Positions 25,540 through 33,084 are shown, numbered from the stretch's first letter. The stretch: DNA of 64,000 bases from Actinomycetota bacterium (GCA_020161015.1 JAIUOT010000011.1:1-64000); one strand, 5' to 3'. Notes: generated by a model not told the origin, from the letters alone. Numbers and translations: made by a program.

Positions 25540-26715
25540 TCACTCGTCGTGGTCCTCTTGGGTGGCGCGGGCGATGTAGCTGGCCATGCCCGGGACCGAG
25601 AAGGCGACCTTGCCGCGTTCGGGCATGTAGATCAGGCCTTTGCGCAGGAGTGACTGGCGAACCGGCCCCAGCTCCGTCCGCTTGAGGCCGAGCACCCTGG
25701 CCACTTCTGCCGTCGGGATCTCAAGTCCGCCTCCGCTGGTCATGGCGGCCATGAATTCTCGTTCGCGGGCTGAGGCCCGCTCCCACCTGGCCGGGAAGAA
25801 GCCCGCGTCGAGCTGTGCCTGGCCGACAAGAACGGCGGCGCGGGCGTCCTCGATCGTGAACCTCTTCTCGGCTGCCAAGTCCCAGATGGCTTTGCCGTAC
25901 TCCTGCAGGAAGTAGGGGTAGCCGTGGCTGGTGGCCACCAGGTGGGTGACGGCCTGCGGGGTGTAGGAGCAACCAACCCGTCCTGCCGGGATCTCGAGGG
26001 CCTCTCGGGCCGCTTCGTCGGCCAGGGGGCCGATCACTGAGTAGCTGAACAGCCGCTCGGCGTATGAGCGCGAGGCGGTCAGGGTGGCCGGTAGGTTCGG
26101 CAGGCCGGTGCCGATCAGGTAGAACGGCAGTGCTTGCTGCTGCGCCTTGTGCTGGGCGACGATCAGTGCGCTCAGCAGTTCGGGGTCAAGGTCTTGCATT
26201 TCGTCGACGAAGATCGCGAACGCGCAGCCCCGTTCTCGCGCGGCTTGAGCGATCGCGGTTACCAACTGCTCGATGTCGAGGTCCAGTAGTCCGCTCGCTC
26301 CGGGTTCGGGATTGTGTTCCCAGGAGACTGGCCCGACGCTGAGGGTGAATCTGCCCACCATCTGCGACAGGTGTTCGATGCCGGTCCCGAGCCGGAAACG
26401 CATGCTGAACTTCACTAGAGCGGCCTGGATCTCGGCGCCGAGCCGGCGGCGGACGTCGCCGACCCCGTAGTTGCTTGTCTGGCCTTCGGTGACGACGCAT
26501 ACCCAGCTGTGGGTCTCGGCCATCTGGACGAGTTTGTTCATCAATGCGGTCTTGCCGACCCCTCGGAGGCCGGACATCACCATGCCGCGGTCGACGGTCT
26601 TGTGTTTGGCGCGGATGATCAGGAAGTCGAAGTACTTGATCTGGTCTCCGCGTCCGGCGAGTTCGGGCGGCTGCAGGCCGGCCCCTGGCCGGTAGGGGTT
26701 CAGCGCGGGCTCCAT
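25540..26715 (-). CDS. AAA+ ATPase with C-terminal winged helix (Orc1/Cdc6-like)
   Basis: A 391-residue protein. Near the start, NPYRPGAGLQPPELAGR is the family opening. Walker A is GLRGVGKT (residues 49-56), Walker B is AIFVDEMQD (Asp171-Glu172), and a sensor region GTGLPNLP follows. A winged helix lies near the C-terminus (about 305-385, AEVARVLGLKRTELGPVRQ). This family is common on actinobacterial mobile elements; its role is undefined (DNA-related or defence ATPase). The ATG at 26715 lies 7 nt after TACACT, a leaderless arrangement. A frameshifted relative lies at 54310-55564. Confidence 0.85.
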   Translation of the reverse strand: MEPALNPYRPGAGLQPPELAGRGDQIKYFDFLIIRAKHKTVDRGMVMSGLRGVGKTALMNKLVQMAETHSWVCVVTEGQTSNYGVGDVRRRLGAEIQAALVKFSMRFRLGTGIEHLSQMVGRFTLSVGPVSWEHNPEPGASGLLDLDIEQLVTAIAQAARERGCAFAIFVDEMQDLDPELLSALIVAQHKAQQQALPFYLIGTGLPNLPATLTASRSYAERLFSYSVIGPLADEAAREALEIPAGRVGCSYTPQAVTHLVATSHGYPYFLQEYGKAIWDLAAEKRFTIEDARAAVLVGQAQLDAGFFPARWERASAREREFMAAMTSGGGLEIPTAEVARVLGLKRTELGPVRQSLLRKGLIYMPERGKVAFSVPGMASYIARATQEDHDE

Positions 26716-26722
26716 GTAGCAA

Positions 26723-26728
26723 AGTGTA
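26723..26728 (-). promoter_or_regulatory. -10 box of a leaderless transcript (AAA ATPase)
   Basis: On the minus strand TACACT is followed by 7 nt and then the ATG at 26715. Confidence 0.5.
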
Positions 26729-26754
26729 CGCCTGTATAAGGTCACCACTTATTC

Positions 26755-26770
26755 AGGGTTACAGAACCCT
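26755..26770. promoter_or_regulatory. Inverted repeat upstream of the AAA ATPase promoter
   Basis: AGGGTT-ACAG-AACCCT lies just upstream of the expected -35 region of the ATPase promoter, and between it and the second structured element. It may be a regulator site for either transcript. Confidence 0.4.
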
Positions 26771-26779
26771 ACACGTGCT

Positions 26780-26868
26780 CTGGCATCATGGAGACGTAGC
26801 CAGCCCACCGCGGTGAGTGCTTGGAAGCGGACCCACGCCTGCCGGACAACAGGGCCCGGGTTTCGCGC
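26780..26868 (+). ncRNA. Duplicated structured element, copy 2 (possible small RNA)
   Basis: This 89-bp segment corresponds to 21945-22036. It keeps CTGGCATCATGG, GTAGCCAGCCCAC, GCGGTGAGTGCT, CCTGCCGGAC and CAGGGCCCGGGTTTCGCGC. The first hairpin is retained with compensating change in the loop (TGC to CGC). The lower part of the second stem is shortened but still pairs (ACCC with GGGT, CCTG with CAGG). As in copy 1, it lies just past the stop of a minus-strand gene. Function unknown. Confidence 0.5.
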
Positions 26869-26967
26869 CCCTTGGGGAAGATCAGTCGACGGGCCAACTG
26901 GGCGTGATCCGATGATCCCGCCGTCGTGACCAGCCCGCGGTCCCCGGTTGCGCCGCCGGCTGCGTGC

Positions 26968-27390
26968 TCAGTTGCGGAGCAGGCCTTCGACAGCTGGGAG
27001 ATCATGCTGAGGGTTCCTGCGGAGCCTCCCTCGTGGGGTGGCGTCGAGATCTGCGGGTGTGATGATGATCAGTCGGATGCCGTGCGCGGGGATGAGCTGG
27101 TGTCTGCGGTCGTCGTAGAGGGCTCGTTGGACGCCGCGATCGACACCGCTGATGGTCAGCCGATCGGGCTTGTCGAAGTGGGCGATCAGTTGGTCGTGTT
27201 GTCGTTCGCGGTACTCGACGACGAGGTTCGCCTGCGTCCAGTAGCTGTCGACGGGCAATCGGGCCCGCCGGCCGGTCTTCCCGGGATCTCCGAGGAGCCA
27301 GTCGAACCGATGCTGACGTTGGCCTCTCTCGCCTAGCGCCCGGTCGCAGAGGTCGAGGACGTAGGCCTCGTCGCTGGCGTCTCTTCCCAT
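26968..27390 (-). CDS. Possible PD-(D/E)XK-type nuclease
   Basis: A 140-residue protein. RFDWLLGDPG, then LPVDSYWTQANLVVEYRERQH, gives an Asp followed by a Glu within a beta-strand pattern, as in small PD-(D/E)XK endonucleases. The C-terminal part (ISGVDRGVQRALYDDRRHQLI, GIRLIII) continues the alternating pattern. Similar short proteins are scattered through actinobacterial islands; I cannot name the family. No Shine-Dalgarno is obvious at the ATG. It may take part in restriction or repair. Confidence 0.55.
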   Translation of the reverse strand: MGRDASDEAYVLDLCDRALGERGQRQHRFDWLLGDPGKTGRRARLPVDSYWTQANLVVEYRERQHDQLIAHFDKPDRLTISGVDRGVQRALYDDRRHQLIPAHGIRLIIITPADLDATPRGRLRRNPQHDLPAVEGLLRN

Positions 27391-27687
27391 GTGCCGAGGT
27401 GTGCGGTGAAAGAGTGATCTCCGACGAGGCTCGCTTAGCCCGCGTCCGAAGTGTGCCTATGGTCCTGCCGGGGCGAGGAGCCTGGGTCCAATAGCATCGG
27501 TGGCGCCGCATGCATCGTCCATGCGTTTGTGGGTTGGGCCGCTTGCCGGCTGTGTAGCGGTTGGCGGGCTATTGGGAGGGGCAAGAGTGGCTGATCGCGA
27601 TCCCAGTAGCCGGGGATGACGCCCGGTGCATCCCCAACCGTTGGCGCTGTTCCCGAGCTGATGCCGGACGCCACTGATCCTCCGGCA
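27391..27687. other. Intergenic region with a relic promoter and start site
   Basis: No credible gene. The promoter-like block of 24009-24038 recurs at 27478-27506 with a TAGCAT -10-like box. About 80 nt later there is GGGAGGGGCAAGA followed by GTGGCTG at 27587, resembling the start of the 24091 gene, but the frame stops after ten codons. This looks like the decayed 5' end of a second copy of that gene. Confidence 0.5.
27478..27506 (+). promoter_or_regulatory. Duplicated promoter-like block, copy 2
   Basis: GAGCCTGGGTCCAATA then GCATCGGTGGCGC, nearly identical to 24009-24038. TAGCAT (27492-27497) sits where copy 1 has TACGAT. No intact gene follows on this strand. Confidence 0.45.
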
Positions 27688-28299
27688 CTATCCGTCGTCG
27701 CCAGACGTCTTCGAACCCAAACCACCAGCCATGAGGAGGCTCCGCAGCCGGGCGCGGTACACGCCGACAGTCTCGTAGTCCAACGAAAGCGGCGCGTCGG
27801 GCTCGAACTCGGTGCAGCCAGCGGTCAGAAGACGCTGATGGCTCTTGGGGTCGAGCCTGTCCGAGCCGTGCACGATTAGGTTGCGGATCACTCCGACCTC
27901 CACAGCGCCTGCGAGCCCGCCCTCAACCTGGTTCCAGGTTGCGCCGGCCAGTTTGAGGAGTCTGGTTCCCCAGTCCTCGATTCCTGCGACGCGCCGGGAC
28001 TCGACGCCCAGGTGGTCCGTCGCGGCGGACTCCGCAACCGAGTATGACAACACCAAAGCCGCTGCCACCAAGGTGCCTTCGTCTTCCAGGGCTCGCGCGT
28101 GGTCAACGAGCCGGATCGTGAATGCGCCGCCACGTGCCCGAGCCTTGATCTTCAGATTGGATCGGTTCGTGAAGTTCAGGCTCTCCCAGAACGACCGCTC
28201 CCTCTCGATAGCGATGCGCGTGCTGATGAGCGAGCGGGTCAGCGCACCCCAACGAGACCACAGCCCTGATGTCGGCGCCGCACTCGGGGAGACATTCAT
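27688..28299 (-). CDS. HEPN-like protein, candidate RNase
   Basis: A 203-residue mostly helical protein. VIRNLIVHGSDRLD contains RNLIVH, the R-x4-H signature of HEPN ribonucleases. Upstream helices (TLVAAALVLSYSVAESAATDHLG) fit the four-helix HEPN core. HEPN proteins occur in toxin-antitoxin, abortive-infection and CRISPR systems. The ATG at 28299 is 7 nt after CAGACT, close to the leaderless geometry; the open frame runs to 28425 but the upstream part is poor in family features. No obvious antitoxin partner is adjacent. The family is tentative. Confidence 0.6.
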   Translation of the reverse strand: MNVSPSAAPTSGLWSRWGALTRSLISTRIAIERERSFWESLNFTNRSNLKIKARARGGAFTIRLVDHARALEDEGTLVAAALVLSYSVAESAATDHLGVESRRVAGIEDWGTRLLKLAGATWNQVEGGLAGAVEVGVIRNLIVHGSDRLDPKSHQRLLTAGCTEFEPDAPLSLDYETVGVYRARLRSLLMAGGLGSKTSGDDG

Positions 28300-28469
28300 G
28301 GCAGGGAGTCTGGCACTTCGTGACCCCTCCGCCGGTCTGAATGGGAACACATGGTGACCTACCCCAAGGGAGAGGCTGGCCATCGGACGGTCGACTCGAG
28401 CGCATCTATAGGCCGACCTTGACATCGCGGACGGGAGTTGGCGGCAGGTTCACGCCGAGCCGGTTGTGG

Positions 28470-29795
28470 TCAGAGTCCGATGCTGTGGGTCTGTGGTTCG
28501 GCGGGCGCGATGGCCGCGAGCAGCGCCCGCTCCTGAGCTGCGCGGAGCGGATCGAGGACTACCTGCACGGTCTCCCACGGGCCCTCGTCGTCGATCGGGT
28601 TGGGCTGCGTCGCGGGGGCTGTCAGAGCTTCGATGGTCAGTGGTGTCGCGCGCACGAGACGGTCGATCGCTTCTGCAGAGGCGGGGACGAGGGCTTCGCC
28701 GGAGTGGAAGCGGGCCGGGTCGGGGAGCCACTCGTAGCGGCCGCTGTCCAAGGCCCGCTGTACCGGGCCCGGCCTGGGGGTGTGGCTGGCGTCCAGCCAG
28801 ACGCGGCTCGCTCCATGGGTCAGGTCGTCGAATGCTGCGGCGACCTGGTGCCCGACGCGGATGGCTGACTGGAGGCCGGAGTGCAGCACCGCGACCAGCT
28901 GCTCGGCCGTGACCTCGGCGAACATGTCGTCGGGGCGCTTCCAGTCGCCCCGGGTTCGCAGGGTGCCGTCGAGGTGGTGGCGTAGGTCGGCGGAGGCCTG
29001 ACGAAGCTCGGACGCGCGTCCGCCAAGACGCAACTCGGCGGGCCAGCGGGTGGCTTCGCGCCATGCTCGTCCGGCGCTGTCCAGGGCTTCGCATACTGCG
29101 GAGGAATCGGAAAGCGCACCGGCATCGGCGCCGTTCCGCATCACGGCGCTCGCGGATGCGCACACCAACGCGATGTCTGCGGCGGCAAGTTGGAGCGCGA
29201 GTTGGGTGACGAGGCGAGGGCTGGTGATCGTTTCGGTCGCTGCCCGCTCCCAGCGGGAGAGGGCGCCGTCGATGCCGGGATCGGTCGGCCCGATGATCCG
29301 CCACGTCTGCAGTGCTGGCGATCGGTGGGGGTCTGTGTCGCTGCCGGCAAGCCGGGCAACCTCGGGCTCCGACTCCGCGCCGGCGTTCAGGAAGCCGCGC
29401 TGGGTCCAGCGGGCGACCCGCGCAAGCCCGGCCTCCAGGTTGGTGCGGATCGCTTCGCCTGCCTGCTCGCGGGCTGTGGGGCTGGCGACGGCCGGGACGC
29501 GCATGACCTCGGCGGTGCAGCCGATGGTCGCCGTGATGGCCATCAGCCCGGTACCGGGTGCGGGCAGCGGGTAGTCGCCGGGCGCAGCGGCCAGGGAGTT
29601 GAGCAGGGCTTCGAGTCGCCGAGCGCTGTCGTTGGGGTGGCGCGGACGGGCCTGAAGGAGTTGCAGGCTTGCCCGTGCCAGGGCACCCCATTCCTGGCGG
29701 ACGCGCGGGATCGAGCCCGGCAACATCGTGGTGGCCTCGAGGTCGGCCAGCCGGGTATCGAGGGCGATCAGCAGATCGAGGGCGGAAGTGGCCAT
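28470..29795 (-). CDS. Large helical ICE protein of unknown function
   Basis: A 441-residue, Ala/Leu-rich protein predicted to be almost entirely helical, with no transmembrane segment. I do not recognise a domain. It begins one base after the stop of the 95-residue gene upstream and shares that gene's promoter motif. Near the C-terminus it has GPWETVQVV and it ends HSIGL, resembling the WET(V/F) plus hydrophobic-end tails of the ArdC-like and DUF4192 proteins. It could be a transferred or structural factor. The ATG at 29795 was chosen because it follows the upstream stop directly. Confidence 0.75.
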   Translation of the reverse strand: MATSALDLLIALDTRLADLEATTMLPGSIPRVRQEWGALARASLQLLQARPRHPNDSARRLEALLNSLAAAPGDYPLPAPGTGLMAITATIGCTAEVMRVPAVASPTAREQAGEAIRTNLEAGLARVARWTQRGFLNAGAESEPEVARLAGSDTDPHRSPALQTWRIIGPTDPGIDGALSRWERAATETITSPRLVTQLALQLAAADIALVCASASAVMRNGADAGALSDSSAVCEALDSAGRAWREATRWPAELRLGGRASELRQASADLRHHLDGTLRTRGDWKRPDDMFAEVTAEQLVAVLHSGLQSAIRVGHQVAAAFDDLTHGASRVWLDASHTPRPGPVQRALDSGRYEWLPDPARFHSGEALVPASAEAIDRLVRATPLTIEALTAPATQPNPIDDEGPWETVQVVLDPLRAAQERALLAAIAPAEPQTHSIGL

Positions 29796-29796
29796 C

Positions 29797-30084
29797 TCAG
29801 CCCACCGCCCGGGAGAGCCGACGCAACTGTTGGGCGAGGGCGTCCAACTCGGCGCCGCCATCCAGGCTGAGTAAGTCCGCGGCCAGGGCGAGGGCGTCGC
29901 TCGGCGGTACGACGGCCACAGCCGGGACACCTTCGGGTCCGAGTTCGCTGACCTGGCTCTGGATCTCCAGGCACTCGACGCCGGCGAACAGCGCGACCGG
30001 CGACGCCTGCTCGGCAGCGAGCAGCTGGTCGACGGCCAGGCTCAAGTAGCTGAGCGCCAGGCCGAGATGGTGCGTCTGCGGCAT
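29797..30084 (-). CDS. Small helical ICE protein, 95 residues
   Basis: First gene after promoter motif copy 2 (the second box ends 25 nt before the ATG). It encodes an acidic, helical protein (LGLALSYLSLAVDQLLAAEQ then LALAADLLSLDGGAELDAL). No domain was recognised. It is coupled to the 441-residue gene downstream (one base between stop and ATG), so the two probably act together. The start at 30084 is the only good ATG after the promoter. Confidence 0.72.
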   Translation of the reverse strand: MPQTHHLGLALSYLSLAVDQLLAAEQASPVALFAGVECLEIQSQVSELGPEGVPAVAVVPPSDALALAADLLSLDGGAELDALAQQLRRLSRAVG

Positions 30085-30109
30085 TCGGGATCCGTTCTCG
30101 GTGCTACTT

Positions 30110-30141
30110 CCTTAAGCCGCCGGGAGGGCCCGTTCCGGACA
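30110..30141 (-). promoter_or_regulatory. Shared ICE promoter-like motif, copy 2
   Basis: Read on the minus strand: TGTCCGGAAC (30141-30132), 13 nt, GGCTTAAGG (30118-30110), then 25 nt to the ATG at 30084. Both boxes are identical to copy 1, while the 13-nt spacer differs. Confidence 0.75.
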
Positions 30142-30266
30142 GGTTCTCTCCTTGTTCCGTGGATCGGGTTCGGAACCGGGTCCCGGGTGGACACGGTCGG
30201 TCGTCGCTGCCGGTGGAGTCGCTTGACGAGCGAGCTAGAACAGGTGTTCGAATTGTCGCCGTGGAG

Positions 30267-30542
30267 ATGGACGACTCGAAGCGGCTGCTGCGAGCACCTT
30301 TGAACGCGGTCGGCGCACCGCCGGGCAAGGACCGGAAGCTGGGTCGGCCTGGTGCGGGGCGGCTGGTCCTCGCCCGGCTGGTGTGGGAGAACCGAACCTC
30401 GATCGTCCCCGCGGTAGCGGTGTGGTTCGGCTCCGACCGGACCTGCGTGGAGTGGCGGAGCCATCCCGGCTCGCCGACCCGGATGACCTGGCTGCCCCGA
30501 TCGGACGTCCGGCCGCACCTGCTCTACCCCAACCGCTACTAG
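30267..30542 (+). CDS. Small basic protein, 91 residues (tentative)
   Basis: An open frame divergent from the 30084 operon. The protein is basic and starts MDDSKRLLRAPLNAVG, with a compact C-terminal half (VPAVAVWFGSDRTCVEWRS). A weak GTGGAG precedes the ATG. Codon use resembles that of the neighbours. No family was recognised. A GTG two codons earlier (30261) is also possible. It ends about 45 bp before the repeat cluster upstream of the sigma-like gene. Confidence 0.45.
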   Translation: MDDSKRLLRAPLNAVGAPPGKDRKLGRPGAGRLVLARLVWENRTSIVPAVAVWFGSDRTCVEWRSHPGSPTRMTWLPRSDVRPHLLYPNRY

Positions 30543-30585
30543 CGACTCGGCGTCCGCCCGTCCGGGGGACGTCTGTCCAGCGGCG

Positions 30586-30668
30586 ACATAGTGAACATAG
30601 TGAACGTGGGTTTGGCAAGGACGTTCACTACATCTGTGGATAACGAAATAGTCGTTGTCCACAGATGT
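30586..30668. promoter_or_regulatory. Inverted DnaA boxes and nested repeats before the sigma-like gene
   Basis: Two tandem ACATAGTGA repeats (30586-30603) run into an inverted repeat AGTGAACGT (30599-30607)/ACGTTCACT (30621-30629). Next comes a long inverted repeat whose arms contain TGTGGATAA (30635-30643) and TTGTCCACA (30655-30663), both matching DnaA-box consensus. The arms pair at 14 of 15 positions around a 9-nt spacer. The cluster lies about 70 bp before the start of the sigma-like gene. It could be an operator, a DnaA-controlled switch or an ICE replication origin. Confidence 0.65.
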
Positions 30669-30735
30669 TGGTTACACCGTTGGTGACATCGCTTTGGTGA
30701 GGTTCCGTGGTCTCAGGACCCACGGAAGGAACCCC

Positions 30736-31482
30736 ATGACCGTCGCGGAATCCTTCGGCCTCACCGCCGACAAGATCAACGACCTGATCGATATTCATTG
30801 GCCCGAATGGGTCGCCGAGGCGCCGGATCTCGAACTGGTGCCGGCCAACGAGAAGCTGTGCGACTGGCTCCGAAAGGCACCTCCTGAGGAAGCCGACCTG
30901 GTGCTGCATGAGCTGGCCAGACTGGCGCACGAGGGTGCCGGCTCGTCCCCGGACGCGGCGTCGGTGCTGGCGTGGGTGATGATGCCCTCGGCGACGGTGC
31001 TGGCCCACCAGTTGCGGACGTTGAGCGACGACATCGACTGTCACGTGGCCGCCCAGTTGTGGATCTCTGTGCGCACCTTCCCGTGGCGGACGACCGGCCG
31101 GGTCGCGGCGAACCTGAACCGGAACCTGCGCAAGAAGGTGCTGCAGGACCTTGTCCCGACGTCAAGCCCGTTCCCTCCCGACGGCGACGATGTCGTCCAG
31201 GACGAGCCGCAGCCGGATGCGATCGAGGAGCTGATCGAGATCCTCGGCGACGGACTCAAGGCGGAGGTGATCGGCCAGGACGATGTCGACCTGCTGCTGG
31301 CCGTGATGGACGCTGCCGCGCAACTCGTGCCGCCGTCCGGGCCTGGAGTCGGGATCATCGGCGACCGGGTCTCGGCCCGGATCGGGGAGTTGCACGGGTG
31401 CTCGCCGCGGACGATCCGGCGTCGGATCAAGCGCTCGACGGATGCGCTGAGCCAGCTCGCCCAAGAGCAGCAGAGCGCGTGA
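30736..31482 (+). CDS. Sigma-factor-like regulator encoded by the ICE
   Basis: A 248-residue protein. Residues about 50-140 resemble sigma-70 region 2 in the divergent actinobacterial sigma-like family: VLAWVMMPSATVLAHQL, then AAQLWISVRTFP, then RVAANLNRNLRKKVL. Residues about 183-245 form a region-4-like helix-turn-helix (VSARIGELHGCSPRTIRRRI). Such proteins may direct RNA polymerase or act as activators. GGAAGGA precedes the ATG at 30736. The gene sits directly before the Tad operon and 3' of the DnaA-box cluster. I infer that it could read the four shared TGTCCGGAAC-N13-GGCTTAAGG sites. Assignment is by pattern only. Confidence 0.7.
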   Translation: MTVAESFGLTADKINDLIDIHWPEWVAEAPDLELVPANEKLCDWLRKAPPEEADLVLHELARLAHEGAGSSPDAASVLAWVMMPSATVLAHQLRTLSDDIDCHVAAQLWISVRTFPWRTTGRVAANLNRNLRKKVLQDLVPTSSPFPPDGDDVVQDEPQPDAIEELIEILGDGLKAEVIGQDDVDLLLAVMDAAAQLVPPSGPGVGIIGDRVSARIGELHGCSPRTIRRRIKRSTDALSQLAQEQQSA

Positions 31483-31613
31483 TGGCTTCGCGAATCCGGG
31501 ATGTCGGGAGCCTAACAGTTACGTATCGCGAGGCTCTGGTCAGCGGCGGAGGGCCGATTTACCCTCGAATCACCCCCCAGGATGTGCCGCAGCAAAGAAA
31601 TCCACCGATTCAG

Positions 31614-31645
31614 TGTCCGAATCCACCCATCTCGAAGGCTTAAGG
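31614..31645 (+). promoter_or_regulatory. Shared ICE promoter-like motif, copy 3 (before the Tad operon)
   Basis: TGTCCGAATC, 13 nt, GGCTTAAGG. The first box differs at two positions from the other copies, while the second box and the spacing are identical. It is followed by GGTGGAAGGAG and the GTG at 31666. Confidence 0.7.
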
Positions 31646-31665
31646 GGGTGGAAGGAGATGCGAAC

Positions 31666-32283
31666 GTGGTCCTGAACCGATTCCCGCTGCCCGCCATCGC
31701 GCTGGCCCTGGCCGCCCTGGGGCTGGCCGCCTGCACGACCGCAACACCTACGACGCTGCCGAGCGCAACGGCGACCTCAGTCGCCCAGACAGCCTCCGCC
31801 ACCCCGACGGGGGCGCCGTCACCGAGCCCGACGATGGACGCCGATCAGGCGGCTGCCATCGAGGTGGTCGAGCAGTACTCGGAGGTCATGGCGACGATCC
31901 GAGCCGACCCCGCGAAGTACGACCAGTACAAAATGATCGAACTCCTGAAGCCACTCGCGTACGACGACATGATCCAGGCCAATCTCAACGGCATCCGGAC
32001 TTGGCGCAACAACGGCTGGCGCGACGAAGGAACCGTCCACACGATCTCCACGTCTGCCGGTGAAGCCACCGAGATCGCCGGCGGATCGACGCGGGTCGTC
32101 ATCACGATGTGCAAGGACCAGCGCGAGGTTGAGGTAGTAGACGCGAAGGGCAAGAAGGTCACGGCCAAAGCCGCCCAGTTCCCTGACTTCCTCCAGAACA
32201 CCTATGAGATGAGGAAGCAGGCGTCTGGGACATTCAAGCTCTGGGAGCTTGCCGGCAAGGCGGTCGAGGGGTGTGCGTCGTGA
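31666..32283 (+). CDS. Lipoprotein, first gene of the Tad operon
   Basis: A 205-residue precursor with a lipoprotein signal (hydrophobic run ALALAALG, lipobox LAAC, Cys about residue 23), a Thr/Pro/Ser linker, then a domain with a predicted NTF2-like pattern (VEQYSEVMATIRADPAKYDQ then WRNNGWRDEGTV). It is probably anchored on the outer face of the membrane. The GTG at 31666 has AAGGAG upstream and follows promoter motif copy 3. It overlaps the next gene by 4 bp. The link to pilus assembly is from operon position only. Confidence 0.82.
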   Translation: MVLNRFPLPAIALALAALGLAACTTATPTTLPSATATSVAQTASATPTGAPSPSPTMDADQAAAIEVVEQYSEVMATIRADPAKYDQYKMIELLKPLAYDDMIQANLNGIRTWRNNGWRDEGTVHTISTSAGEATEIAGGSTRVVITMCKDQREVEVVDAKGKKVTAKAAQFPDFLQNTYEMRKQASGTFKLWELAGKAVEGCAS

Positions 32284-33056
32284 GGCGCTTCATCGCTGTC
32301 CTAGTCGGTGCAGTCCTCTGCGCGGTGTGGAACGTCGTCCCGGCTTGGGCGGATCTCTGCCCGCCGGGTTGTGGGACGTCCGAGAGGGGAGGAGTGACCT
32401 GCCGGGTCTGCGACCACAAGCCTGGGAAGCCCTCGCCTGGCAAGCCGGACAAGCCGGGGAAGCCAGCTCTGCCGGCGTGCCCGCCGTCGAAGGATGCGAT
32501 TCCGGAGGGCTCGGGCGCGGATGTTCCCAAGGGGTGGGTCCTGGTGCGCTGCATGGAGGGCAGCCTCGTCCTGCTGTTCTGGGTGGAGCCTGGTGTGAAC
32601 CCGGGCCAGCTCGCGCGTTCGTTGCTGGACGAGATGAACCTGACCCCGATCGACATCGGGATCACGCCAAAGGGTCCGGACGCGTTGGCGCTGGTGGGTC
32701 TGCCGGTCTGGTTATGGGTGGACGAGCCCTCGAGCACCTCGTGGGGTCCGAAAACGATCTCGGCGGGCGGGGTGACGATGACCGCCAAGGCTCACAAGGT
32801 TGTCTGGGACACCGGCGACGGCGACAAGGTGTCGTGCGGCAAGGGCACCGAGTGGCGCTACGGCGTGGGTGAGGAGCCGTCGCCGACGTGTGGTCACACC
32901 TACACCGAGCAGGGCCGGTACACGGTCGAGGCGACCTCCTATTGGACGGCGGACTGGTCGGGTTACGGCCAGTCGGGGTCGTTCGCGTTCGAGTTGACCC
33001 GGTCGCAGCGGCTGGATGTCGGTGAGTTGCAGGTGATCGTGACGAGCGGCAGGTAG
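32280..33056 (+). CDS. Secreted PKD-like protein of the Tad operon
   Basis: A 258-residue precursor with a signal peptide (AVLVGAVLCAVWNVVPAWA), a cysteine-rich segment (DLCPPGCGTSERGGVTCRVC), a repeated GKPxxPGKP proline/lysine linker, and a C-terminal beta domain ending in a PKD-like strand pattern (CGHTYTEQGRYTVEATSYW). Proteins of this layout commonly accompany Tad loci in actinobacteria and are often left as hypothetical. The GTG overlaps the lipoprotein stop. It probably acts at the surface, possibly as a minor pilus component. Confidence 0.8.
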   Translation: MRRFIAVLVGAVLCAVWNVVPAWADLCPPGCGTSERGGVTCRVCDHKPGKPSPGKPDKPGKPALPACPPSKDAIPEGSGADVPKGWVLVRCMEGSLVLLFWVEPGVNPGQLARSLLDEMNLTPIDIGITPKGPDALALVGLPVWLWVDEPSSTSWGPKTISAGGVTMTAKAHKVVWDTGDGDKVSCGKGTEWRYGVGEEPSPTCGHTYTEQGRYTVEATSYWTADWSGYGQSGSFAFELTRSQRLDVGELQVIVTSGR

Positions 33057-33084
33057 CCGCGGGAACCAGATCGGAGAGACGGCC

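Noticed and set aside
27616-27879. 87-codon plus-strand frame after the second promoter-like block
   Set aside because: It overlaps the HEPN-like gene on the other strand, lacks a ribosome site, and the block's own start at 27587 leads to a ten-codon dead end.
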